A program made the translations under genes and the position numbers. Positions 19,379 to 41,494 of a stretch of 64,000 nt of DNA are shown here, one piece after another. Source of the DNA: Emiliania huxleyi CCMP1516 (lineage: Eukaryota; Haptophyta; Isochrysidales; Noelaerhabdaceae); the NCBI RefSeq assembly GCF_000372725.1, contig NW_005199194.1, positions 543,277 to 607,276 of the forward strand. The letters are read 5' to 3'. How positions within the stretch are numbered: position 1 is the stretch's first letter; each line of letters opens with the position of its first letter. The notes beneath the pieces were generated by a model that was not told where the DNA came from, made no database searches, and saw nothing but the letters and a program-made list of their open reading frames with translations.

Positions 19379-20234
19379 ATGGCGGTGATCCACATCGACG
19401 TCGACCGCTTCTTCCTCGCGGTCCACGCCCAATTTGACCGGTCTGTTCGCGAGGGTCCAGGCACACCTCCAATTGCGCTCTTCCAGTACAACGACGTCAT
19501 TTGTGTCTCCGCATCCGCGCGCGCACTCGGCGTGCGCAAGCACATGAGCCCGGAGGCTGCCCGCGCAGTCCTCACGCCGGCGGGCGGCCGGCTGGTGCAC
19601 GCCTTCTGGCGGGACTGGCCGGGTCCGCGCACGTGGTACAAGCCGTATCAGGACGCCTCCCGCGACCTCTTCGCCTGCATCCGGGCGAGCCTCGACGCCG
19701 GCGCGGCGTGCGGCTCGACCCTCGAGCGCGCCTCGATCGACGAGGGGTACGTCTCAGTCGAGGAGAGGCACGGGCCGGAGAGCGTCGCGGAGGAGCTGGT
19801 GCGATCCGTGCGGGAGAGGCTCGGCTTGCCGGTCTGCTGCGGCGTCGCGCCCAACAAGCTGCTCGCCAAGCTCGCCTCCTCCGCCGCCAAGGCCTCCGGC
19901 GGCGGCTCTGGCGCCAGCGGGCGCGTGTATGCAGTCCGCAGCGACGAGGAGGCGCAGGCGTTGCTGCGGCAGACAGCGGCGCACAGGCTGCCGGGCCTCG
20001 GCTCGCGCGCCGACGCGCTGGCGAGGGCCGGCATCGAGGTCGCCTCGCAGCTCCAGACCCTCGATGTGCCGCGGCTGCAAGCCGTCCTCAGCCTCTCCCC
20101 CGCCGCCGCCGCTGCCGCCCACGACGCTTGCCGCGGGGTGAGCAGCGCCGCGGTGGTCGATGCGCCTCCAAAGTCTGCGTCTGTCACCTCCTGGCTCGCG
20201 CACACTCCGCTCTCGCTCCTCGCGGTGCGCCGCC

Positions 20235-20270
<36 letters not shown>

Positions 20271-21764
20271 TGGTTGTCGGCGGTTGGAGGTTCGAGCCGC
20301 ACACAGGCCGCTGCCGGACAAACGACTCTCGCGCGCGGTGGATCCTGCTCGCGCTCTGCCTCGACCTCGAGGAGCGGCTGTCGCACATCGCGCTGCAGCA
20401 TTGCCAAGGGCCGAGCAAGCTGACTCTGTCGTGGCAGGCTCTGCCGTACTTGCATTACCAACGGCTCTTGCCACGCCTACCACACTTGCCTTTACTTACT
20501 ACCATTCTGACCGCGCTTGCGCGCTTGCAGTACAGTACACCCACCGCACTTGCCATACCGGGGCGGCGATGCCGCAGCAGCGGGGGCGAGGGCGGCCACC
20601 CTCTTGACGCGCCCCTGTTTGTGAGCAGGGCTGCGGCAGCCGCACCACGCCTGGCCCGGACCACCGCGCGGGGCCAACCCACAGCCGGACTCTCCCACTC
20701 CCCCCCGCTGCACTGGCGGGGCTGCGGGCGGGCGGGCCGGTGCGGTCGGGCGCGAGGTGCGTGCGGCGCGACGCAACGCCTTCTTGCGCCTCTGGTGACC
20801 CGTTCTGGAGCGTTCCCCTCTCTAGGTATCTGGAGAGCGATCTCGCCGGAGAGCGGCGGGAGATGATCTCACCAGAGACGCTCTGGGTCGAGGGGCGCAC
20901 CGCAGCAGAGCGCTCCGCCGCCGTCTCGCGACTCGAGAGCGGGGACGGCGCGCACGCGGCGCGGGTGCGCCCGCCCGCCGCCGCCAAAGGTTGCGTCGCC
21001 GTGCGTTCGCTCACCACGCCGCGGTGCACGTGAGCAGGTCTCGGCGCTTGTGCGGGCCGTGGCGGGCGGCGTGGCGGCGTGGGCGACGGAGCTGCCGCCC
21101 AACACAAACATCGCGCAGCTCACGCTCGCCGCGCACAGCTTCACGGCGCTGCCGGCGGCCGGGACGCCGTCGGTGCGTTCCTTCCTCGGCAAGAGGCCGA
21201 CGCCCACATCGCCGCCGCCACTCCGCCCCTTGCCGCCGCCCTCCTCTCCGCCGCCGCCCTCTTCGCCGCCGTCTTCGCCGCCGCTCTGCTCGTTGCCGCG
21301 TGGCCTTGAGCCTCCCTCTGCGTGCGTGGTGCACCTCGACATCGACAATTTCTACTGCGCAGTCGAAGCTGCCGATGAGCCGCGGCTGCGCGGGGTTCCA
21401 CTCGCGGTGACGCAGGGGAACGCGGGCGGCTTCGTGGCGCTGAGCGCGGAGGCCAAGGCGGCAGGGCTGCGCAAGGGCGACGGCGTGGGCGAGGGTGGCC
21501 GTCGCAACATCCCGGCGCTCGTCGCGATGGCCTCGATTGGCATCGCCGAGGCGCGGAGGCGGGCCTGACCCGAGATGACCCGAGACGAGATTTCCGAGGT
21601 TGTCCGAGATTGCCCGAGATTAGGCGCGGAGGCGGGCCCCCGAGCTGGTCGTCCGCCCGATGCGGGTCGAGAGGTACAGGCAGGTCGCCTCCTCCGTGCT
21701 CGCGTTGCTCCGGCGGTGGGGCCGTGTCGAGAAGACGAGCTACGACGACTTTTATGTGGACGTG

Positions 21765-21820
<56 letters not shown>

Positions 21821-23304
21821 TGGTGTCGGCGGTGCAGGGGTGCGTGTGTGGCGCAGCGACGGACCTCCGCTTGCATCGGGGGGAGGGCAGGCGCCGGCCT
21901 CCCTGCAGCCGAGGGCGTCCGCAACCAGAAACACCTACCTGCGATAGCAACGGATTTTGCGGACACCAATCAGCCCCTCATCAACCGCAGGAGCTGGCGC
22001 CCGACCTCTCTGCCGCGTGCAGCGTCGCGCAGGAGATGCGCGCTGCGGTCCTCGCCGAGCTGCAGCTCCCCTCTTCGGCGGGCGTCGCCCGCAACAAGCT
22101 GGCGGCGCGGCTGCTCTCCGCCGCCGCCAAGCCAGCCGGCGAGCTCAAGGGCGGCCTTGCGGCGGTCGCCGATGCGAGCGCTGCCGCCTTTCTTCGCTCG
22201 CGCCGTCTGCTCACCATCCCGGGCTTGCAGCAGAAGCGAGGTCGCGCCCTCGCCGAGGCGCTCTCACACTTGGCTCGCCACGCGGAGGTTCGCCAAGCGG
22301 GCGGCGGCACGGGAGGCGGCGCGGGCGGAGTGGACGGCGGCAGCCCTGGCTTTGGCCCCTACTCTACGTCGAGCCTCACCCTCGGTGACGCGCTCTCCGT
22401 CGGGCGGGCTGAGCTCGCTCGGCTGGTCGGCGAGGCGGAGGCGGCGGAGCTGCTCAGGCTCGGCGAGGGCGGTTGTGACGGCGGCGTTGTCGAGCGGGGC
22501 CCGGCGAGGAGCATTTCTGCCGAGGTCACTGACCACCGGACGCTCCCCCCGAGCCCTTCCGAACCCCCCCCCCCCCCTCTTCCCCCGACGCTCGCCGCAC
22601 CTCCCCACCTCCACTCCCCACCTCCCCACCTCTCCTCCGCACCTCGCCGCACCTCGCCGCACCTCGCCGCACCTCGCCGCCCGCAGGTCTCCTTCCCGCC
22701 GACCAGCGACGCGGCGCGGCACGCCGAGACGCTCCGCGGCCTCGCGGCGACGCTCCTGCGCCGCTGCGCCGCCGACGGCCGCCCGCCGCGCCGGCTCGTC
22801 CTTAGCTGGAGGTGCGGCTACGCGCGGGAGGAGCTCCCAGCCTCGAGTGGCGGCGGCGGCGGCGGCGGGGGTGCGCTCCGCTCACACCGGCTTGCGTGGC
22901 CGGCGGCTGCCGCGGCGTGTCTGGCGGGCCGAGGAGACGCCGCCACCGCCGCCCGCGCCCTCGTGTCGGCCTCGCTCGGCGACTTGGCCAGCCGGGCGAG
23001 CGAGCAGCGCCTCACGCGCCTCGTCCTCTCGGCAGAGTACGCCGCGCAGCTCCCGCAACAGGCGGGCTCGCTCGACCGCTTCCTCCTGCCGGCGGCGCGG
23101 GGAGGGGAGGGCGAGACGGGCGCGGCGGGCGCGGTGGGCGCGGAGACGGCATGGGCGGCGGGGGCGGAGGCGGCACGCGCCGAGGCGGAGGCGGAGGCGG
23201 CAGGGGACCCTCCGGGTGGCGGTCAGATTGTGCCGTGGGATGAGTGGGAGGAGGAGGAGGGAGAGGCGGAGTGGGAGGAGGCATGGATAAGCGAGCCCGG
23301 CTGA
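19379..23304 (+). CDS. Tandem (double) Y-family DNA polymerase
   Basis: Exons 19379-20445 (or 20433), 20826-20964, 21038-21550, 21624-21839, 21991-22524 and 22687-23304; frame closed, about 1,028 residues. Domain 1 (1-455): HIDVDRFFLAV, YKPYQDASRDLF, ERASIDEGYV (catalytic D7, D121, E122), CCGVAPNKLLAKLAS, a thumb with an inserted Gly tract, SKLTLSW, and the little-finger end NIAQLTLAAHSFT ... SVRSFL. This is eta-like. A Pro/Ser linker leads in the same exon to domain 2: VVHLDIDNFYCAVEA (D503), RYRQVASSVLALLRRWG, KTSYDDFYVDV (D614, D615), SAGVARNKLAARL, LLTIPGLQQKRGRAL, RRLVLSW, LTRLVLSAEYA, SLDRFLL. This is eta/iota-like with Asp in place of the usual Glu. A 19-Ala tract from a GGC repeat follows D615. 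Such enzymes copy past damaged bases. The intron at 21551 is GC-AG with a perfect 15-nt boundary repeat. Confidence 0.85.
20241..20272. repeat. (GGC)n in polymerase domain 1
   Basis: Codes for about 11 Gly after SLLAVRRR, in the thumb/little-finger linker of the first polymerase domain. Confidence 0.9.
21766..21820. repeat. (GCG)n in polymerase domain 2
   Basis: Codes for about 18-19 Ala directly after the catalytic DDFYVDVT block. Homologues have a short loop here. Confidence 0.9.
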
Positions 23305-23694
23305 GCGCGTGACACCTCGTACGGCTTTACGACCGATGCGCCGGGCCCGGGGTGAGATATGAAATGCGAAAAAGGAACACACAAAAACGCGAATTCGGCC
23401 CGGAGGGCCGGGTAGGAGGGGTCTAGGTTACCTCTACCTCTGAGGGCCTGCGACCCTCTTACCTTTACCTCTGGGCAGCCGCGGGCCCTTACCTCTACCT
23501 CTGAGCGACGTAGCCGTGATTTACCTGTGCGGTGATCTCCACAGTGATCTCGAGTGATCTCGCAGCTATCTCGTATCTGTAATTTTATTACATACTAGAA
23601 AAAAACAGAACGGCAGCGCACGTTTCGGTGCTTCGGCGAGCGCTCGACTCGGGCCGCGCTATCAAAGAGGCTTGCACTCACAAGCCCAAGCGCC
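23305..23694. other. Intergenic region after the polymerase gene
   Basis: Contains three TTACCTCTACCTCTG-like units (23,429-23,505), four GTGATCTC units (23,530-23,570) and an AT-rich stretch (TAATTTTATTACATACTAG). This looks like a 3'-end or spacer region; no gene seen. Confidence 0.5.
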
Positions 23695-24306
23695 ATGGCA
23701 CTGCCAACCCCAGATGGGGTCGTTGCTCTTGATCTGGATCTCAGTACATTGCCGGATGAGGCCGGCATCTATTGGCTGCAGCGCGAGACGGGTGCCCTTC
23801 CCGATAACCACCTTCTCGTACAGCTCATGCGGTCTGCAATGCTGGGCTCCATCGGCCGCTCGCCAACGAGTGATGAGCTGCCCACGCTGCTGGCCTGGCA
23901 ACGGCAGCTCATGATGCGCGGCGGTCGTGCAATCAATCATCTGCTGATTGGCCCGGGCATGCACGGTCAGGGCAGCGATTGGAGCTCGTGCTACGTCAAC
24001 CCCGCCAGCTTTCACGAGGTGACCAACCTCGCTGGATTCTCTTACGACACAGTGAAGCAGTCGATGGAGCGAGTTGATTACGGCACCTCCCTGCCCGATG
24101 TTCTCCGTGCACAGCTCGCCCTCGACGCCACCGGCGCTCTCTGCATCGAGACGGACGTCTCAAAGGTTTTCCTTGTGACGGCCTCGTCCGACGCGGGTGC
24201 ATGTGCGCCCAACCTCGAGGTTGGCACGGATGTGCGATGTAATGCACATCGCCTTCACTCCACTGGAACGGGAACCGCAAGGGTCGAGCGTGTCGGCTGC
24301 ACGTGA
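23695..24306 (+). CDS. Hypothetical protein, 203 residues
   Basis: Single ORF with start in GCCATGG. The sequence has ordinary protein composition (LLVQLMRSAMLGSIGRS, ELPTLLAWQRQLMMRGG, FHEVTNLAGFSYDTVKQSME), no signal peptide and no membrane helix. Third positions are less GC-biased than in neighbouring genes, which suggests a different expression level or origin. No family recognised. The true 3' end may lie in another exon. Confidence 0.45.
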   Translation: MALPTPDGVVALDLDLSTLPDEAGIYWLQRETGALPDNHLLVQLMRSAMLGSIGRSPTSDELPTLLAWQRQLMMRGGRAINHLLIGPGMHGQGSDWSSCYVNPASFHEVTNLAGFSYDTVKQSMERVDYGTSLPDVLRAQLALDATGALCIETDVSKVFLVTASSDAGACAPNLEVGTDVRCNAHRLHSTGTGTARVERVGCT

Positions 24307-24526
24307 CAAGGGATTGAGCGCGGCTCAACTGTCACTTTCAAGTTCTTTTATGAACCACCAGCCCGAGCTTGAGGCATGGGTGATTCTTTTCTCATCCCGC
24401 TTGGCCCTTTGTGTATCTCGAGACCTCGAGAGAAGGCCGCCCGCAGGCCGAGGGCCCAAGTCAGGAATTGGCTTTCTTTTGGCGGGCAATCATCCCGCTT
24501 TTTCTTGAGGAGCGTAAGGTGAGCCG

Positions 24527-24612
24527 GTGTGTGTGCCAGTCCGCGCCAGTCCGCGCCCTTGTCGTGCCAGTGTGCTGTGAGAGAGGCTTGTATTTTAAGA
24601 ATTCTTTTCTAT
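24527..24612 (+). promoter_or_regulatory. Diverged repeat A copy 5' of the methyltransferase-helicase gene
   Basis: GTGTGCCAGTCCGCGCCAGT followed by GTCGTGCCAGTGTGCTGTGA and TTGTATTTTAAGAATTCTTT. It matches the other A copies in order and direction but is more diverged. The ATG is about 185 nt downstream. Confidence 0.45.
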
Positions 24613-24768
24613 TCAAGGGCTTATTGTATTTTAAGAATTCTTTTCTATTCAAGGGCTTATTGGTTTTAAGAATTCTTTCACCCTTGGGTTTCTTGCCGTC
24701 GTGCCTGGGCAGCTGTGTGCTGGTCTGGGTCCCCAAGGGTGAAAAGAATTCTTTTCTATTCATCCCGC
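24590..24768 (+). repeat. Direct and inverted AAGAATTCTTT-containing repeats
   Basis: Two direct copies of a 37-bp unit (TTTTAAGAATTCTTTTCTAT then TCAAGGGCTTATT) at 24,594-24,665. Then a near-perfect inverted pair: GAATTCTTTCACCCTTGGG at about 24,671 and CCCAAGGGTGAAAAGAATTC at about 24,731, able to form a stem of about 19 bp with a loop of about 40 nt. It lies directly upstream of the start codon at 24797. Confidence 0.8.
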
Positions 24769-24796
24769 CCTCAAGGGCTGGTCGCTACAAACAGCC

Positions 24797-25038
24797 ATGA
24801 GCCAGACGGTCGTCTTCAGCCAGGGCATGTTGGAGGCCCTAGCTGTGATGCGTTCGGACGACGCCTGGGAGGCGATCGAGGTGCCCAAACTCGTTTTGAT
24901 CGATGACGATCCCGACTTCCACCCGGACGATGCCTGGCAGGCGGCTGCTGCCGAGGCGGCGGCTGCTGCCGAGGCGGCGGCTGCTGCCGAGGCGGCTGCT
25001 GCCGAGGCGGCTGCTGCGGAGGTGGCTGCTGCTGCGCA

Positions 25039-25079
<41 letters not shown>

Positions 25080-28000
25080 AGGCGGAGGCGGAGGCGGCGG
25101 CGGCTGCGGCGGCGGCGGCGGAGGAGGAGGCGGCGGCGGTGGCGGCGGCGGCGGAGGAGGCGGCGGGCGAGGCGGCTGGCGAGGCGGCGGAAGCTACCGA
25201 GGCGACAGCGGCGGCGGCAGCTGCTGAGGCGACAGCGGCGGCGGCAGCTCCCAAGGCGGCGGCTCCGCAGCCGCGGCTCAAGGTCGAAGGCGAAGCCGCG
25301 ATGGCGGCGGCGAGGCAGAAGCTCATCGGCGAGCTCGACGCCTTGCCTCGCGACTCACTGGCTCACGTCTTCGCCGGCTTCCTCCGGACCGTGGACGGCT
25401 TCGCCGCCTTCGCCGCGCAGTCCGAGCTGGCGTGCGCCGAGCTCGACCTTGTGCGAGGGCATGACTACCTAAAGAACGACCTCTTCCTCGCCGTCGTGCG
25501 CGCGGTCCAGCAGGGCCGCGTCGTCGGCATCCTCTTCGGCACGCCGTGCTCGTCCTTCTCCGAGGCCCGCCACAACAAGAGCGACGACCCGCGCTACGCC
25601 TGCTGCAAGCCGCTGCGGCTCAACCGCGCCAACCTTGTCGACCGCAGCGGGCTCTCGCCCAAGGAGCGCGCAGAGGCGGGCATATGCAGGCCGAGTGTGT
25701 GCGCCGCACTGGAACACTCTCGGAACCTTCTCGGAACCTTCCCGCAGGTGGCCATGCACGACGAGCTGGTGCGCCGCACGTGCACAGTCTGCTCGCTCCT
25801 CCACAAGCTCGGCGGCGACTTCGTCATCGAGAAGTGGGAACCACGCCCCGCCCTCCCCCCCCACGCCGGGCTCATCCCCCCCCCCCCCCTCCCACCACCA
25901 CACGCACCCTCCCTTCCTCATCGCAACCCTCCTCATCTCAACCCCCCTCCGGCCTCCTCATCTCGCCCCTCCTTCCCGCTGCCTCCTCAGCCCGGTGGAC
26001 CGCGGTAACGACACCGACCCCTTCCTCAAGCGGTACTACTGCGGCCCAGACCGCGTCGCGCTCAACCTCCACCCCGAGGTCGTCGCGCTGATCGCGGCGA
26101 CGGGCGCCAAGATTCTCCACGTCGCGCAGTGCCGCTTCGGCGGCAAGTTCCAAAAGGTCACGATGCTCATCGTGTCGCCGCGCGTGTACGAGGCGCTCAA
26201 GTCCAAGGGCATCACGCAGGAGAACCAACTCTACCAGTGCTGGTGGCAGCCGGACAAGGGCTGCCACCTGTGCGGGAAGACGAAACACGAGGCGCCGCCC
26301 TCCGCCGCCCTCCGCCGCCCTCCGCCGCCCTCCGCCGCCCTCCGCCGCCCTCCGCCGCCGCCCGCCGCCCTCTGCTGCAATCCGCCGGCCCCCCGCGGCC
26401 GACATCACTCCCCGCACCCGCCCACCTCCCGCGACCTCCCCGCCCGCAGGAGGTTGCGATCGGGAAAATGTCGGGCGAGGCCGCCTTCTACCCAGCGGAG
26501 TTGAACAAGGCCCTAAACGGGGGGCTCGTGCAGGCGCGCGTCGCTGGGGCGCCCGGCCGGCGCGATCTCGCGTCGGCGTCGTCGTCTGCCTGCGGCGGCT
26601 GTGGCTACTGCGGCCGCAGCGAGTGCGGCGAGTGCTCGCTTCTGTGCGTCTGGAAGTACGGCGAGGGCGACGACGACGACCCGCCGGCTGCCGACCCGCC
26701 GCTGCCGCCGCTGTCGCCGCTGCCGCTGAGCGCGGAGCAGGCTGCCGCCGCCAAACTGCCCGCCCCGGGCTTGAGCGTGGTGCGGGCTCCTGCAGGCGCG
26801 GGCAAGACAAAGACGATGGTCGCCCGCGCCGAGCACCTCTGCAGCGCAGGCACCTCTTGCATGCTGCTCGTCTTTGCGCGCAAGGCGGCCGAGGAGCTGC
26901 GCCGGCGCCTCTGCGCGCGGTGGCTCCGGCCGTGTCGCGGGCCGCAGCACCTCGGGCGGCGAGACACGAGAGGCGGTTGGTGGCGTGCGAGTAGGCGGCT
27001 GTCTGGCGTCGAGGTGCTCACCCTGCACAAGTGGGCCCTCTCGCTGCTGCGGCGCAGGATGCCTTTGCGGGTGCTGCCGGAGGCGGAGGCGAAGGCGCTG
27101 ACCGTCGTGGCCGCCTCGAAGGTTGCGCCGAGGCCGCCTCAGGTCAAGGATGGGGACATCCTCGCCTTGCTGCAGAGGGCCGAGCGGCGCCCGGCGACGA
27201 TACCGCCGGACGATTGGCTGCTGCGCGTGCGCGAGATGTTTGACCGCCTCTGCACTTCGGCGGGCGCGGTCCTTCTCGGCGCCGTCTTCCGGTTGGCGGC
27301 GGAGCTTCTGCAGCGCGACGGCCGCCTGCTGGCGGAGGTGCAGAGCGAGGTGAGGCACGTGCTGGTGGACGAGGCGCAGGACCTCGACGCTGCGCAGCTC
27401 GCCCTCCTCGAGCTGCTCCGCGCCGGCTCGAGCCCGGTCGGCATCACCGCCGTCGGAGACCCGCGGCAGGCAATCTTTGGCTGGAGGGGCGCGGCGCCAG
27501 GCACTGTGCAGGCGCTCGAGGAGCGGGCGCAGAGCACTCAGCGGCTGGGCGCGTCGCCGGAGAGAGGGAGGAGCCCGCGCGCGCGCTCAGCTCTCCTCTC
27601 CTCACGCCTCCGGCTACACGCACAGGGGTCAACTATCGCTCGACGCACGAGATCGTTGCGTTCGCCGACGCGGTGCTCGGCTCGACGCAAGAGTCGGCGG
27701 TGAAGGTGAGCTGCTCTCGATGGAGCCCGCTCCAGCTCACGGCCCACACCCACGACTCTCACTTCTCTGCCCCAGGCGCACCGCGACGGCGGCGAGGCTG
27801 TCGAGCTGCACGCCGCCAAGACGCCTGACGCGGAGATGGCGTTGATTGCGAAGCTGGTCCAGTCGCTTCACACCGACGGCGCGCCGTTCGACCATATCGC
27901 AATCCTCTTCCGCACCAACGCGCCCGCCCGATCGCTCGAGGAGTACCTGCAGAAGGAGTCCATCCCCGTCTCCCGCTTGACCGCCCCCGAGGCCAGCGCC

Positions 28001-29678
28001 CGCACCTGCTGCGCCGCGCTCCTCTCGCTCCTCCGCCTCGTCAGCGACGAGAACGACAATGCCGCCTTCCTCGCCGTGCTGTGCGCTGCGCCCGACCGCA
28101 GCCGACCGAGGGCGGTGAGCCCCTCTCTCGCTCTGCGCTCTCGGCTGTTGCGTGATGTCGCCCTCACGCGACGCCGATGAGAACAGGACGACCTCTCTGC
28201 CCTGGAGAAAGAGGCGTCGTCGCGGAGCATCTCTTTCTGGGACGCGGTGGGCGACGGAGGACTCGCCCTCGAGATCAGTACCGCTCGCTTGCTGGTGCGT
28301 TGAGAGGCCCAATCTCATCCTTCCCGGCGCCTCCATGAGTCCCTTCTTCCGCGCGTGCACAGGTGAACAAGCTTCAGACAGCGCTCCAGACGCAGAGGCC
28401 GTCCGAGCTCCTGCACAACGCGGTCTACCAAGCGCAGCAGCGGAAGCCCATCGTAGACAACCAAGGCCGGTACGTGCTGCCGGAGCTGCTCCACCAGACG
28501 CACCTGTTCCAGCTAAACCTGCTCTGCAAGGCGCTCGGCACGGCATCGGAACCCGACGCCTCAACCCTCTTCTGAGTCCGTTTCATGTACCGTCGTTAGG
28601 AGCTCCGCCAGCACGAAGGGGAGGCGGAGGGCGACGTGCCGCCGAAGGAGCTCCTCGCCACCTTCTTGGAGAAGGTGGCGAGGGAGGAGGAGGCGAGCGG
28701 GAACAGAAGCGACCTAGAGCTCGAGACCCGTCGCTTAACGGACGCCCTCGCCGGTAGGTGGCGGAGGAGGAGGAGCGACGCGGGGCTGGGGGGGGCGTCG
28801 AGGTGACCACTATGCACGCGGCCAAGGGGCGGGAGTGGCGGTGCGTGATCGTCGCAAACTTGACCGAGGGCCAGATGCCGCTCGCCGAAGCCGACGAGGA
28901 GGAGGAGCGGCGCTTGCTCTACGTGGCGTGCACGCGCGCCAAGGACCGCCTCGTCCTCACGCACCCGCGCAGCGAGCAGCTCTCGCGCTTCCTCAGTGCG
29001 GACCGGGTGACGGAGCTGCTGCAGCGCCACGACCCTTCCCCGCCCAGCGCCACCGTGACAGCCGCCGCCGCCACCTCCGGCTCCGCCGGTGCCGCTGCCA
29101 TCTATGGGACAGCTCCGCCAGTCGCAGAGGCCGCTCCCGCGGTGTTCTGCCCGCGGTGCGGCGATGGCGATGACCAGGAGGGCAACGATATCCTGCTCTG
29201 CGATTGGAGAGGCTGCAAAGCCGGCTGGCACATGCAGTGCCTATCGCCGCCGCTACGGGAGGTGCCCGAAGGGCAGTGGCTCTGCCCGGCGCACGACCCT
29301 CGGCGGGCCAGCTCACTTCCTGCGCGACCTGCGAAGCGGCCAAGGCTGGCGACTGGCGCGGGCAGCAGCTCTGGCGCGGGCAGCAGCGCTGGCGCGGTGG
29401 CGTCTGCGGCGAACAGCGCGACCTCGCAGTCTTCGGACGGGCCCTGCGCCAGCGTGCCGTCGCCGCCGCAGTCCCTGCTGCATCAGAGGGTCCGCGTATG
29501 GTGGAGCGAGGAGAGAAAGTGGTTCTCCGGCAAAGTCGTCAATTACCGGGCCGTGCTCGAGCGGCGCACCCGCCGTGCACGCCATCGCTACTCGGTGAAG
29601 TACGACGACGGCGACAGCCGGGAGCATTTTCTCGGCAATGATGAGCCAGAGTTCGAGTCTTGGCAGATCTTGCCATAG
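24797..29678 (+). CDS. C5-methyltransferase-like / UvrD-type helicase / PHD / Tudor-like fusion protein
   Basis: Ten exons: 24797-25675, 25748-25833, 25991-26291, 26450-27533, 27626-27705, 27776-28114, 28187-28294, 28363-28530, 28600-28692 and 28758-29678; 4,059 nt, frame closed, 1,352 residues. N-terminus: Ala/Glu repeat (about 48-155). Then a C5-methyltransferase-like domain: GTPCSSFSEAR (C251, motif IV-like), VIENPVDRG (E321-P323, motif VI-like, created by splicing at 25833/25991), CRFGGKFQKVT, AAFYPAELNKAL. The same exon continues into a Cys-rich patch and an SF1 helicase: APAGAGKTKT (535-544), VLVDEAQDLD, ITAVGDPRQAIFGWRG, NYRSTHEIV, AILFRTN, EVTTMHAAKGREW, RRLLYVACTRAKDRL. Then PHD (CPRCGDG ... 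HMQC ... WLCPAH, about 1177-1225) and a Tudor-like end (VRVWWSEERKWFSGKVV, YSVKYDDGD). Five of nine introns use GC donors. Helicase function is solid; methyl transfer is not proven because the domain is divergent. Confidence 0.85.
24940..25262 (+). repeat. GC-rich triplet region encoding Ala/Glu
   Basis: Mixed GCG, GAG and GCT codons giving (A4-5 E)n; likely a flexible or helical N-terminal spacer of the fusion protein. Confidence 0.85.
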
Positions 29679-29779
29679 ATAGCACGTAGTATAGCTAGGG
29701 GCGTCCTCTCTCGCCCACGTGTGACGAGATCACATCTAGACATGGACGATGGAGACGCGAGGGTTGCCCCCCCTTTTCC

Positions 29780-29823
29780 CACCACCTCGTGTGTGTGGAG
29801 AAGTTTACCTTGCCTTACCTTAG
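29780..29823 (+). mobile_element. Second copy of the M3-intron sequence (introner-like)
   Basis: Near-identical to 10,526-10,573 read on the minus strand. It lies about 100 bp after the stop codon of the helicase fusion, in the direction of that gene, within the 3' region between two convergent genes. Confidence 0.6.
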
Positions 29824-29935
29824 ATCCTCTCGGTCATTTCACATGTTCCTGTTCATGCATGTCACCACAAAGATAGACTTCAAGACAAAAAGACAACGTA
29901 CACTTTTTGTGCAACTTCGGCCCTCTCGCGTTGGG

Positions 29936-41336
<11,401 letters not shown>

Positions 41337-41494
41337 CGGCGACCGTCTGTAGAAAGAAGAAAAAACAGCCCCTGTCCAAGCCGCAGCCGCTCAACACCAA
41401 GACACTGCGCGTCGAGCATTACAGGTTTTGATTGAATGAAAGTGGTACGAGGACACACCGCGACCGCACCGCTTTAGAGGCTCTCGCAGAGGCC

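Noticed and set aside
24797..26291. Methyltransferase-like part as a separate transposon gene
   Set aside because: Its last conserved block (AAFYPAELNKAL) is in the same uninterrupted exon as the helicase Walker A motif, so separation needs an unseen stop.
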